The notes: a model not told the origin generated them from the sequence alone. Positions 1 to 7,494 are shown, numbered from the stretch's first letter. The stretch: 37,739 nucleotides of DNA from Micromonospora sp. CPCC 205371 (GCF_026130045.1 NZ_JAIBNX010000071.1:1-37739), one strand, 5' to 3'. A program made the numbers and translations.

Positions 1-95
1 CCGCCTGCGCCCCGCGCCCCGCCTGCGCCCCGCGCCCCTCGGGCGCGCTCCCCGCGGGCGCGCGCTCCCCGTCCCGCGCCCGCCCCTTTCCCGCC
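1..95. repeat. GC-rich low-complexity tract with an 18-bp tandem repeat
   Basis: The stretch is almost pure G/C. An 18-bp unit is duplicated in tandem at 3-20 and 21-38, followed by variants of GGGCGCGCTCCCCG. No believable gene is present. It lies directly before hairpin element 1, just as the 25-bp array at 1251-1400 lies directly before element 2. The window starts inside the tract, so its full length is unknown. Confidence 0.75.
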
Positions 96-177
96 GATCA
101 AGGGCAAATGCACGTGGTTCGATCTCTTCTCCGCGTGTATTCGTCCTTGATCGATGCGATTCACCTTGATCGGCGCC
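96..177 (+). repeat. Hairpin repeat element, copy 1
   Basis: The left arm GATCAAGGGCAAATGCACG (96-114) pairs with a diverged right arm at 134-152, followed by a conserved tail ending in CCTTGATCGGCG. The same ~80-bp design recurs at 1402-1480 and 37578-37657 in the same orientation, so this is a dispersed element. Its right arm has several mismatches, suggesting an older copy. It lies beyond the 3' end of the kinase gene. The stretch 178-269 holds no gene. It may be a REP- or MITE-like non-autonomous element, but no transposase is seen nearby. Confidence 0.8.
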
Positions 178-269
178 GCCGATCACCTGCGGCAGCACCG
201 ACTCGGCGCCCGGAGCCGGCCTCGGCCCGCGGGACCGGATACCGCGACCTCCCCGAACGGGCCGACCGC

Positions 270-1172
270 CTAGGCGCACTGGTCGTGGTCGGCCAGGACC
301 TCGCCAATCACCCGCTGGTTTACGAGACTCTGCTGCGGGTCGCTAGTCCCGGCCAGGACCAGCATCGCCTTCCAGAGCGCCCAACCGCGCGCCCGCGCCC
401 ACGCCCCCGCGCCGTGACCGACCGCCTCGCGAAACGCGCGCCGGCTGTCGCCGGAGAACATCGTCCACGCGATCACGAGATCACAGGCCGGGTCGCCGAC
501 GCCCGAGGTACCAAAGTCGATGACCGCGGCGAGCTTTCCGTCAGCGACCAGCAGGTTGCCCGCGGCGATGTCGCCGTGGAACCACACCGGCTCCCCACGC
601 CACTCGGCGGCGAGGGCGGCATCCCATACGGCGGCGGCAGCGACCGTGTCGATACGCCCCTCCAGCGCGACCAGGTCCCGCCGCACCTCGCTGTCGTAGT
701 AGGCCGGCGACGCGCCCCGGTGCCAGCTGTGCTCTCCGGCGGGCGGGCCGCCGGCGGTGTCACACCGTTGCAGGGCAAGGATGAACTCGGCCACCGAGAC
801 CGCGAACGCCGGCATGTCGTCGATGCGACCCGGTTTGGCCGGCTCGCCGGGCAGCCAACCTCGCACCGACCACGGAAATGGGTACCCTTCGCCCGGCTCG
901 CCCGTCGCGAGGATCGGCGGTACGGCGACGGGCAGTTCGGGCGCTAGTCGCGGCAGCCACTCGTTCTCCTTGGCCACGGCCGGCACATAGCCGGCTGCGG
1001 TCGGCAGGCGCGCCGTCATGTCGTCACCCAGGCGGTAGGTGCGGTTGTCCCACCCGTCGACCTCGACAGGCGTGACCGGCAGATCGCTCCACTGCGGAAA
1101 CTGGGCGGCGATCAGGCGCTTCACCAGCGCGGCATCGATACCCGCACGACCGTCAGCGCTGGTCGTCCCCAT
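270..1172 (-). CDS. Aminoglycoside phosphotransferase (APH)/choline kinase-family protein
   Basis: This 300-residue protein has the APH-family kinase fold. The Brenner-type catalytic motif WFHGDIAAGN gives HGD at residues 199-201 and the metal-binding Asn at about 206. The DFG-like IDFG follows with Asp at about 219, then GDPACDL. It probably transfers phosphate from ATP to a small hydroxyl or amino substrate in the cytoplasm. Drug resistance cannot be claimed from family membership alone. I take the ATG at 1172 because the reading frame upstream runs through the 25-bp tandem array and codes for repetitive Arg/Gly/Ala peptide. No strong ribosome site is visible; GGGTGA lies about 14 bases upstream. 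The gene sits alone between two hairpin elements, which hints at a mobile or recently rearranged segment. Confidence 0.85.
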   Translation of the reverse strand: MGTTSADGRAGIDAALVKRLIAAQFPQWSDLPVTPVEVDGWDNRTYRLGDDMTARLPTAAGYVPAVAKENEWLPRLAPELPVAVPPILATGEPGEGYPFPWSVRGWLPGEPAKPGRIDDMPAFAVSVAEFILALQRCDTAGGPPAGEHSWHRGASPAYYDSEVRRDLVALEGRIDTVAAAAVWDAALAAEWRGEPVWFHGDIAAGNLLVADGKLAAVIDFGTSGVGDPACDLVIAWTMFSGDSRRAFREAVGHGAGAWARARGWALWKAMLVLAGTSDPQQSLVNQRVIGEVLADHDQCA

Positions 1173-1224
1173 ACCGTGATCATCACCCGTGGCGCCGCCG
1201 CCCGCCAACCGAGTTACCGCACTC

Positions 1225-1254
1225 CACACGTTTACGCGCCACACGTTTACGCGC
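1225..1254. repeat. 15-bp direct tandem duplication
   Basis: CACACGTTTACGCGC occurs twice back to back, at 1225-1239 and 1240-1254, just upstream of the kinase start and joining the 25-bp array. It is far less GC-rich than the array and could be a recent slippage product or a doubled binding site. Confidence 0.85.
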
Positions 1255-1400
1255 CCCGCGCACGGCCCCCGCCACGCCCCCCGCGCACGGCCCCCGCCAC
1301 GCAGCCCGCGCACGGCCCGCCCCACGCGCCCCGCACACGGCCCGCACCACGCAACCCGCGTCCGGCCCGCCCCACGCGCCCCGCACAACGCGGCCCGCGT
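1251..1400. repeat. 25-bp tandem array, about six units
   Basis: Units begin about every 25 bases at 1251, 1276, 1301, 1326, 1351 and 1376. The consensus is GCGCCCCGCGCACGGCCC followed by a variable CGCCAC end, and the last unit is degenerate. The period is not a multiple of three, so the long open frames across it are artefacts of composition. There are no spacers, so it is not a CRISPR array. It abuts hairpin element 2. Confidence 0.85.
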
Positions 1401-1401
1401 G

Positions 1402-1480
1402 GATCAAGGGCAAACGCACGTGGTTCGATCTCAAACCGCGTGCATTTGCCCTTGATCCACGCGAACGGCCTTGATCGGCG
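1402..1480 (+). repeat. Hairpin repeat element, copy 2 (best-preserved stem)
   Basis: The left arm GATCAAGGGCAAACGCACG (1402-1420) pairs with CGTGCATTTGCCCTTGATC (1439-1457) over 19 positions with only one G-T-type mismatch. The 18-base loop contains TGGTTCGATCTC, which copy 1 shares. The tail CACGCGAACGGCCTTGATCGGCG is shared with the other copies. It has the same orientation as copy 1 and lies on the other side of the kinase gene. Confidence 0.9.
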
Positions 1481-1813
1481 GCGGCCTTCCGCCAGGTGGT
1501 TACCGGGCCGGGGGTCTCGGCGGACCGAACGCGATGGCACGCGCCGTCCACGCTCACCACCCGCGTTCGACAGCCCGACGGATACAGCCCGGTCGCGCGG
1601 ACCGCCACCCCAGCGGCCGTACCAATACTGCTCCTGCTTACCAGCGGCGAACACAGTGCGTGCGGCATCCGCCCACCATCAACGGCCCACGCTGGCCCGG
1701 CAGCCCCTCACCGCCGAGGGTCCGTGCGAACTTTTTCGGGGTGTCGGCGTGTCGCATCCGGCGTGGCGCCCGCGCGGGCACCGATCACCGCACAAACGTA
1801 CGAGAATCAATAC
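1481..1813. other. Intergenic stretch without a supported gene
   Basis: Open frames on both strands cross this region, but none shows a recognisable domain. They are interrupted by, or fused to, the hairpin element. It probably holds the upstream region of the DUF222 gene and possibly decayed accessory DNA. Confidence 0.5.
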
Positions 1814-3051
1814 GTGCGGCAAACGTTCGAGCAGCTACGGGACCTGACCGGCCAATGCGCCGGCACCCCAGTCTGGTCGCTGCCCGACACCGACCTCATC
1901 ACCGCCCTGCACGCGGTGCACGACGCGGAGCAAATGCTCACCGCCATCAAACTCCACCTTGTCCGCGAGATCGACGGCCGCAACCTACCCATCGCACAGC
2001 AGGCCGCCAACACCGCCGTCTGGCTCCGCGAACAACTACACCTCAGCATCCACACCGCACGCCGGCTCGTCGACCTCGCCCAAGCCGTCGACAAGCGGCC
2101 GGTGCTCGACGCCGCCCTGTCCACCGCGGCGGTCACCGTCGAACAAGCCCAGATCGTCGCCAAAACCGTCCGCGACCTGGCAGCTGAGGCCTCACCCGAC
2201 GTGGTGGACCTGGCCGAGAAGACCCTGATCGAAGACTTCGCCGACTGGGAACCAGCCATATTCCGTAAAGCCGCACAGCGGATTCTGGCCCACGTCGCAC
2301 CAGAAGTGGCCGAGGACGCCGACCGACGCGCCGCGGAGCGGGACGAGAAGCGCGCCCAGCAGACTCGGGCGTTCACACTCACCAACAACGGGGACGGCCG
2401 GTTCCGCCTTACCGGCTGGCTGGACGCCGAGGCCGCCGCCACCATCAACGCCGCCCTCGACCCGCTGTGCAAACCCGACGGCGAGCGGACCGCGACCCAA
2501 CGCCGCGCCGACGCCCTGGTCGAGGTGTGCCGGCTCGCGCTACGCACCGAGCAGCTGCCGGCCAATGGTGGGGATCGGCCGCAGGTCGTGGTCACCGTGC
2601 CGTATGACGTGCTGCGTCAGGAACTACGCCACGGGCAGCTCGACACCGGGGAGTCGTTGAGCGCACAGCAGGTGCGGCGGCTGGCCTGCGACGCCCACAT
2701 CATCCCCATGGTGCTGGGCGGCGACGGGCAGATCCTGGACGTCGGACAATCCCGCCGCCTGTTCACCGGGCCGCTACGGCGGGCACTGGTGGCCAGGGAC
2801 GGCGGGTGCGCGTTCCGGGCTGTGACCGACCACCACGGTGGTGCGACGGGCACCACATCACCCACTGGACGGCCGGCGGAAGGACCGCGCTGGACAACGG
2901 GGTGTTGTTGTGTGGATATCACCATCGGCTCATCCACCGCGGGGACTGGGAAGTGCGGATGGCCGACGACGGCAGGCCCGAGTTCATCCCACCGGCCTAT
3001 GTGGACAGCGAGCGCAAGCCCCGGCGCAACACCTACCACCGGCGGACATAG
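1814..3051 (+). pseudogene. DUF222 / 13E12-repeat HNH endonuclease, frameshifted before the HNH domain
   Basis: Codons from about 1814 encode a helical DUF222 (13E12 repeat) domain typical of actinobacterial HNH proteins. At about 2814-2817 the frame breaks. The first frame ends in RDGGCAF, where homologs continue with a Pro-Gly-Cys zinc knuckle. That continuation, PGCDRPPRWCDGHHITHW, then CGYHHRLIHRGDW, is intact one frame over and ends at 3051. One missing C in the run TTCCGGG (expected TTCCCGGG) explains the break exactly. The HNH part keeps the HH metal/catalytic pair, the downstream Asn (DNGVLLC) and YHH. The GTG start at 1814 is tentative, as no clear ribosome site is seen. DUF222-HNH genes are multicopy and often decayed. 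Either this is a true pseudogene or the base was lost in assembly. Confidence 0.85.
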
Positions 3052-3067
3052 GCCGGCAACCGATCGC

Positions 3068-3187
3068 CAGGCGCTCCAACGCTCCCGCACGCCCGGGATC
3101 GACACCGCCAGCGTCGCGCACTGGCTCGGCCACGTCACCATCCGGGCGCCCCAGGCCCATCTTCACGCACGTGAAACTGAAGCGCTC
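3068..3187 (+). pseudogene. Tyrosine recombinase/integrase C-terminal remnant
   Basis: One frame reads SRTPGIDTASVAHWLGHVTI, then PQAHLHA and ETEAL. This matches the C-terminal box of phage/IS-type tyrosine recombinases, usually of the form IDT-x-IALWLGH, TQ-x-YLHAD, KE-x-AL. The His-containing WLGH core is kept, but the expected catalytic Tyr of YLHA is His here. No N-terminal part or start codon is present, and the frame runs on from the DUF222 frame by chance. It is a dead fragment marking past mobile-element activity. Confidence 0.65.
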
Positions 3188-3227
3188 GGTCCCTCGACTG
3201 CTTCCAGCGTGTCGGGAAGGCCGCGTC

Positions 3228-4226
3228 CTATCCCACTTTGAGAGCCAGCTTCCCGACGTAGTGATCGTTCAGGGCGCGATGCGCTTCCTGGATTCGCTTG
3301 AACGGGAAGGTCCGGGCGACGTGGACCTCGAAGGAGCTCGCCTCGATGATGGCGTTTAGCCGATCGGTGCCGGCACGGCTTACATCTCCGTCGTAGTAGG
3401 ACACCATCGCGCTCGGCGGCGTCACAGGCACGGGCACGACACCGTTCGGCCAAGCGATCCGTCCCGAGTTCTTGACCGCGCGAAGAGACCGCTCGGCGGT
3501 TTCGCCTCCCGCGGTGACCAGAGCAGCATCGAGCCCGCCTGGTGCGAACTCGAAAGCCGCAGCCAACACATCGTCCTTGCGACCGTCGACGACGTCGTCG
3601 GCGCCCAGCCGCCGGGCCAGGGCGACACCGTCGTCACCGGAGGCCACGGCCAACACCCGGATGCCGCTGTGCCGCGCCAGCTGCACAGCCATGTGCCCGA
3701 TACCCCCGCTGGCCCCGAAGACCATGAGCGTTCCGTCCGGCCGCAGGCCGAGCAGATCGAGGCCGCTCAGTGCGGTCAAGGCATCCCAAGGCATCGCGCC
3801 GGCCTGTTCGGCCGTCAGCCGGTCGGGCACGCGCGCCACGAACTCCGCCTCAACGACGCCGTACTCGGCGTAGAAGCCGCCACGCTTCACCGGGTTCGTC
3901 GAAGCGTATACACGCTCGCCCACGTGGAACCGGGTGACGTTGCGTCCGACCGCTGCCACCGTGCCCGCCGCGTCCCAGCCGAGAACATAGGGGAAGGTGG
4001 ACGCGACACCGAAGGCGCCGTCGTAGCCCCCCGCCCGCTCGACCGCGTCCCAGGACGCGACCCCCGCGAACTCCACCCGGATGAGGACGTCGTCGTCGCC
4101 GACCTCGGGGAGCGGTATCCGGCGCGACGAGAGTTCGTCGACTCCGCCGAACCGGTCAAGGACGACCGCGTTCATCTGCGGCTCTACGATCGCGCCGCCC
4201 CCTGAGCGCTCAATCCTGCTCTCCAT
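3228..4226 (-). CDS. NADP-dependent zinc-free medium-chain oxidoreductase (quinone reductase-like)
   Basis: The 332-residue protein has an N-terminal GroES-like alcohol-dehydrogenase domain (RIPLPEVGDDDVLIRVEFAG) and a Rossmann domain with FGASGGIGHMAVQLA. These are hallmarks of the MDR superfamily, quinone-oxidoreductase branch. The zinc ligands of true alcohol dehydrogenases are not evident. It likely reduces quinones or reactive carbonyls with NADPH. The ATG at 4226 is preferred because GGGGAGGG lies five bases upstream; the internal ATG at 4175 has only a weak site. It is divergent from a MarR gene with two operator palindromes between them, so it is probably repressed by that regulator and induced by an electrophile or quinone. 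Confidence 0.88.
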   Translation of the reverse strand: MESRIERSGGGAIVEPQMNAVVLDRFGGVDELSSRRIPLPEVGDDDVLIRVEFAGVASWDAVERAGGYDGAFGVASTFPYVLGWDAAGTVAAVGRNVTRFHVGERVYASTNPVKRGGFYAEYGVVEAEFVARVPDRLTAEQAGAMPWDALTALSGLDLLGLRPDGTLMVFGASGGIGHMAVQLARHSGIRVLAVASGDDGVALARRLGADDVVDGRKDDVLAAAFEFAPGGLDAALVTAGGETAERSLRAVKNSGRIAWPNGVVPVPVTPPSAMVSYYDGDVSRAGTDRLNAIIEASSFEVHVARTFPFKRIQEAHRALNDHYVGKLALKVG

Positions 4227-4241
4227 CGACCCTCCCCGTTA

Positions 4242-4305
4242 CTTGAGTGAATCAAGGATCATTGGATCACAGCTATTTGAGCGAATCAAGTAATTGTTCT
4301 AGGCT
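4242..4305. promoter_or_regulatory. Twin MarR operators and marR promoter
   Basis: Two near-identical palindromes, CTTGAGTGAATCAAG (4242-4256) and TTTGAGCGAATCAAG (4276-4290), share the form TTGA-N5-TCAA with centres 34 bp apart. The second overlaps a -35 TTGAGC (4277-4282), which is 17 bp from a -10 TAGGCT (4300-4305). The predicted transcript start falls at about the GTG at 4312, so the marR message is probably leaderless. The first site lies close to the oxidoreductase start on the other strand, so one regulator could control both directions. Confidence 0.8.
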
Positions 4306-4311
4306 ACGAGC

Positions 4312-4734
4312 GTGGCACTGCCGAACGGACCCGTAACCACCTCGTCCGAGGCCGAGGCCGCCTTGTTTGACCTCGTCGACGTATACGACCGCGCCTACGA
4401 GGCGGCCGCAGCCAAGCTGTCGCTCAGTCCGGCGCAGGCTTGTGTACTCGGCCGACTCGACGAGCGACGCGGCATGGGCGCCTTAGCCGAGGAACTCGGC
4501 TGCGATGCCTCCAACATCACCCAGATCGTCGCGCGTCTCGAAGCGCTCGGCCTCGTCACCCGTGAACCGAATCCCCGGGACCGCCGTGCACGACTCGTCG
4601 CGCGAACCCCCCGAGGTGACGAGACCAACCACCGGTTCGCAACGGCCTTCACCTTCGCCCGCACGGCGGTCGGACGACTCTCACCCGACGAACAGGACCA
4701 GTTGACGGCGCTGCTGCGCAAAGCACTGGGCTGA
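4312..4734 (+). CDS. MarR-family transcriptional regulator
   Basis: The 140-residue winged-helix protein has the MarR pattern: an N-terminal dimerisation helix, a helix-turn-helix at about residues 60-85 (ALAEELGCDASNITQIVARLE), and a wing with the signature NPRDRRARLV. It probably represses itself and the divergent oxidoreductase through the TTGA-N5-TCAA sites. There is no Cys near the N terminus; the Cys residues at about 44 and 64 could be redox sensors, but that is speculation. The GTG start is placed seven bases after a -10 box, implying leaderless translation. Confidence 0.9.
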   Translation: MALPNGPVTTSSEAEAALFDLVDVYDRAYEAAAAKLSLSPAQACVLGRLDERRGMGALAEELGCDASNITQIVARLEALGLVTREPNPRDRRARLVARTPRGDETNHRFATAFTFARTAVGRLSPDEQDQLTALLRKALG

Positions 4735-4770
4735 CAAGCGCCCCGCGGCCCCACCCAATCAAGGTCCCTC

Positions 4771-5139
4771 TCAGGCTTCGGCCCAGGCGCCTAGCTCGTT
4801 GCCGCTCGGGTCGGTGAAGTGGAAGCGGCGTCCGCCCGGAAAGTCGTATGGACCGTTGACCACCTCGCCGCCGGCCTTTCGCACCGCCGCGACGGTTTGG
4901 TCGAGGTCGGTGGAGTAGAGCAGCACCAACGGGCCGCCGCCGCTTGGTCGCGCCTCTTGGTCAAGGCGGAGGCCGCCGACCTCGCCGTCGTGGCCGCGGA
5001 TGCCGGCGGAGCCCGGGCCGTCGGCGTTGGACTGCCCGGCGGACGCCTCGGTGTAGAAGCGTTTGGCCTCGGCGAGGTCGGTGACCGTCAGCTCGATGTA
5101 GTCGATGGTGTGATGCTGGTGCGGGTTTGCCTCAGACAT
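4771..5139 (-). CDS. VOC-family (glyoxalase/bleomycin-resistance-like) protein
   Basis: This protein of about 122 residues has a single vicinal-oxygen-chelate module: IDYIELTVTDLAEAKRFY at the start and GRRFHFTDPSGNELGAWAE at the end. The His of the first strand region and the terminal Glu are typical metal-site positions. Close relatives usually have an FGW segment after FY; here it reads ASAGQS, so the pocket may differ. VOC proteins of this size act as dimers on small molecules, as isomerases, dioxygenases or binding proteins. The substrate cannot be told. The ATG at 5139 or the one at 5154 could be the start; neither has a strong ribosome site. Confidence 0.8.
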   Translation of the reverse strand: MSEANPHQHHTIDYIELTVTDLAEAKRFYTEASAGQSNADGPGSAGIRGHDGEVGGLRLDQEARPSGGGPLVLLYSTDLDQTVAAVRKAGGEVVNGPYDFPGGRRFHFTDPSGNELGAWAEA

Positions 5140-5175
5140 GCCCACATTCTGCACGCACGGTACGACATTCCACCG

Positions 5176-6255
5176 TCATGGCGAGCTGAGCAGGTCGACG
5201 CGAGCACCCGCGAGGTCGTGGAAGGCTAGCAGCGCCTCGCCTTCGCGCACGACCGCGTCGCGTTCCGTGGATGAGAGCGCGCGTAGCGGCGTGATCTGGA
5301 GCGTCTCGGACGCGATGGTCCAGGTGCCGGCGACTCGACCGTCGACGAGCAGCACGCGGGCGCCGGCCACGCTAAGGCCGCGGTGTTCGTGGTCGATGAT
5401 GCGGCTGCGGTCGTCGTACGCGAGCACCGCGTTGTCGAATGCCGGTAGGAAGCGGGGTGAGGCGGGCGTTTCCGGGTCTGGCAGTGGCGCGTCGAGCACG
5501 TCGAGCAGCTCGCGCCCGCGCTCGTCGCGAAATGTTCGCACTCGCGGGCGCAGGCGCTGCACCGACTCGCGCAGGCCGCTAAGCCCGGACCAGGCGCGGA
5601 TGTCGGCGCTGGCCGCCGGCCCGTACGCGGCCAGGTAGCGAAGCACGAGCGCGTCCAGCGCGTCCGGGGTCGCGTCGACGAGCGGCTGCCCGAGCCACAC
5701 TTCGATCGTGGTGTTGTGCGCCGGCGCCTTCTGGCCCCAGACGCCGCGCGGTGGCACCTGCACGAGCGGTACGACGCAGCTGAGCGCGTCGCCCAGGTTG
5801 CGCGGCGTCGCACCCGGCCAGCGGTCGGCGAGCGCGCGCCCTACCTCCGACACCAGCCGGGGCTGCTCCTCGAAGTACGGGCGGCCGGCTTTCGCCAGCT
5901 CTTCGAGGTCGACGCCGGGTAGAACGCGGCGCAGCGTGGTCCACATCCGTCCCACGATCACGGGGGCGAGCAGCGGGCGCATCACGAGGCAGTCGCGGGC
6001 GGTCAGCAGGTGCAGCGTGCGGCGCATGACGATGGTGCGCACGGCGCGGCGGCTCTCCAGCAGGCCGACGAGCTCGCGCGGCTCGAACCCGGCCACGCGG
6101 CTCCACAGTCCCACGTACGGCTCGAGCGGCTCCTGGGCCTGCATCCCGACCAGGTGTTCGATCGCGTCGGCGGCCGTCACCTGGCGGCGGTCGAGCAGCA
6201 TCTGGCGGGCGAGAAGGGCGCGGTTCAGGGCGCGGGCGTCGAGCACGACCCGCAA
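5176..6255 (-). CDS. Winged-helix DNA-binding protein, AlkZ/YcaQ (HTH_42) superfamily
   Basis: The 359-residue protein matches the HTH_42 family. Features are ALNRALLARQMLL near the N terminus, GMQAQEP at 37-43, MRRTLHLLTARD at about 78-89, and a C-terminal barrel with FLPAFDNAVLAYDDRSRII. The Q-A-Q at 39-41 matches the QxQ catalytic motif of AlkZ-like glycosylases, which remove bulky alkylated bases. A DNA-repair or self-resistance role is possible but unproven, because many members of this family are uncharacterised. The start is TTG at 6255 or GTG at 6246; no strong ribosome site separates them. It follows the LacI gene by 30 bp on the same strand, so it may be transcribed with it. Confidence 0.82.
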   Translation of the reverse strand: MRVVLDARALNRALLARQMLLDRRQVTAADAIEHLVGMQAQEPLEPYVGLWSRVAGFEPRELVGLLESRRAVRTIVMRRTLHLLTARDCLVMRPLLAPVIVGRMWTTLRRVLPGVDLEELAKAGRPYFEEQPRLVSEVGRALADRWPGATPRNLGDALSCVVPLVQVPPRGVWGQKAPAHNTTIEVWLGQPLVDATPDALDALVLRYLAAYGPAASADIRAWSGLSGLRESVQRLRPRVRTFRDERGRELLDVLDAPLPDPETPASPRFLPAFDNAVLAYDDRSRIIDHEHRGLSVAGARVLLVDGRVAGTWTIASETLQITPLRALSSTERDAVVREGEALLAFHDLAGARVDLLSSP

Positions 6256-6285
6256 CGTTATCGCAGAAAACGGTTACGGCACGAC

Positions 6286-7335
6286 CTAGGCGCGCACCAC
6301 CACCGGCGCAACCGACTCCCGTACCACCACGTGGGTGCCGAGCACGACGTGCTGCTTCTCCCCCGGGTTCAGGGCGAGCCGCACGGCGGTGCGCCCCAGT
6401 TCCTCGGTCGGCACCCGCACGGTGGTCAGCGGCGGGTACAGGTTGGCCGCGAGCGGGATGTCGTCGTACCCGACCACCGACACGTCCTGCGGCACCCGCC
6501 GGCCGGCCTCGCGCAGCGCTTCATAGACGCCGGCGGCGACCATGTCGGTCGCGGCGACGATTCCCGTGACGTCCGCGCGCTCGGCGAGCAGCGACCGTGT
6601 CGCCGCGCAACCGTCGGCCTGGGTGAAGGCGGCGGCGCGGAGCAGGGCCTGGTCGACGGGGACGCCGTACTCCTCGTGCGCCCGCGTGAACCCGCGCATC
6701 CGGTCGCGGCTGGTGGTGTGGTCGAGCCGGGCGAGGCCTACCGCCGCGACCCTCCGGTGCCCCTGCGAGAGCAGGTGGCTGGTGACCGCGTACGCCCCGC
6801 CCTCGTTGTCGTACTCCACGACCGTGGTGGGCACGTCGGCGCCGAGCGAGGGCCGGCCGCACAGCACGAGGCGTGAACCGGCCTTGTCGAGCGCGTACGC
6901 GAACTGGATCATGCGTTCGCGGTACTCGTCGTTGAGGAACCCGCCACCGACCAGGATGACCGCGTCCGCGCGCTGCTCGCGCATGGCCTCGACGACGGCG
7001 AGCTCGCGCGCGGGGTCGCCGTGGGTGGTGCAGATGAGGCAGAGCCGCCCCTGGGCGGTGGCCTGGTGTTCGACGCCCTTGGCGACGTACGCGAACGATG
7101 GGCCCGTGACGTCTTCCATGACGAACGCGACCAGCCGGGTGCCGGCGCCCTTGAGCGCGCGCGCCTGGGCGTTGGCGACGTAGTCCAGCTCGCGGATGGC
7201 GCGCTGGACGCGGCTGCGCGTGGTGGCGGTGACCGGGTAGTCGCCCGTGAGCACCCGCGAGACCGTCGCCGGTGACACCCCCGCGCGGGCCGCCACGTCC
7301 TTGACCGTGGCCCGCTCATTCCGCCTGTCGCTCAC
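6286..7335 (-). CDS. LacI-family repressor of carbohydrate cluster A
   Basis: The 349-residue protein begins with a LacI helix-turn-helix (VKDVAARAGVSPATVSRVLTG) and the hinge helix region YVANAQARALKGAG. A periplasmic-binding-protein-like sensor core follows, ending VSVVGYDDIPLAANLYPPLTTV. It should bind a sugar effector and release DNA. GTG at 7335 is chosen because GGGAG lies five to six bases upstream and the HTH begins at about residue 10. It is divergent from the sugar transporter operon, and two copies of GAGAACGWTTTC lie in the gap, so autoregulation plus operon repression is likely. Confidence 0.92.
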   Translation of the reverse strand: MSDRRNERATVKDVAARAGVSPATVSRVLTGDYPVTATTRSRVQRAIRELDYVANAQARALKGAGTRLVAFVMEDVTGPSFAYVAKGVEHQATAQGRLCLICTTHGDPARELAVVEAMREQRADAVILVGGGFLNDEYRERMIQFAYALDKAGSRLVLCGRPSLGADVPTTVVEYDNEGGAYAVTSHLLSQGHRRVAAVGLARLDHTTSRDRMRGFTRAHEEYGVPVDQALLRAAAFTQADGCAATRSLLAERADVTGIVAATDMVAAGVYEALREAGRRVPQDVSVVGYDDIPLAANLYPPLTTVRVPTEELGRTAVRLALNPGEKQHVVLGTHVVVRESVAPVVVRA

Positions 7336-7350
7336 GAAGACTCCCGTCGT

Positions 7351-7376
7351 TCTATGAAATCGTTCTCCACCATAGA
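7351..7376. promoter_or_regulatory. LacI operator O1 (lacI-proximal)
   Basis: GAAATCGTTCTC at 7356-7367 reads GAGAACGATTTC on the minus strand, a near match to O2 at 7457-7468. It is framed by an inverted repeat TCTATG (7351-7356) and CATAGA (7371-7376). It lies just upstream of the repressor start, so it probably mediates autoregulation. Confidence 0.65.
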
Positions 7377-7413
7377 GGTCTGTTGTTACCACCGCATCAA
7401 CCTGTTCATACTC

Positions 7414-7443
7414 TTGACACCGCCCGATGGTCGCAGTTAGGTT
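7414..7443 (+). promoter_or_regulatory. Promoter of carbohydrate cluster A
   Basis: TTGACA (7414-7419) is 18 bp from TAGGTT (7438-7443), or 17 bp from TTAGGT. Both fit the actinobacterial housekeeping sigma consensus. The predicted start is at about 7450, so operator O2 would lie in the early transcribed region. Confidence 0.7.
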
Positions 7444-7456
7444 CCTGAACACCAAA

Positions 7457-7468
7457 GAGAACGTTTTC
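7457..7468. promoter_or_regulatory. LacI operator O2 (operon-proximal)
   Basis: GAGAACGTTTTC with the central palindrome AACGTT lies just downstream of the predicted transcript start of the transporter operon. It is 101 bp centre to centre from O1, which would allow DNA looping. A weaker relative, AGAAAACGGTTA, lies at 6265-6276 between the LacI and AlkZ-like genes. Confidence 0.7.
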
Positions 7469-7494
7469 TATCGCCTAGCTCACAGGATCGGACG

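Noticed and set aside
108..947. Open frame on the plus strand across the kinase gene
   Set aside because: It is antisense to a protein with complete APH motifs and is made of Arg/Pro/Gly-rich peptide.
270..1172. Calling the kinase a true aminoglycoside resistance gene
   Set aside because: The APH fold is shared by many metabolic kinases, and nothing in the sequence shows drug specificity.
1173..1388. N-terminal extension of the kinase frame
   Set aside because: It translates the 25-bp tandem array and the 15-bp doublet, so it is not real coding sequence.
1251..1400. Possible CRISPR array
   Set aside because: The units are contiguous with no unique spacers, and no cas genes are present.
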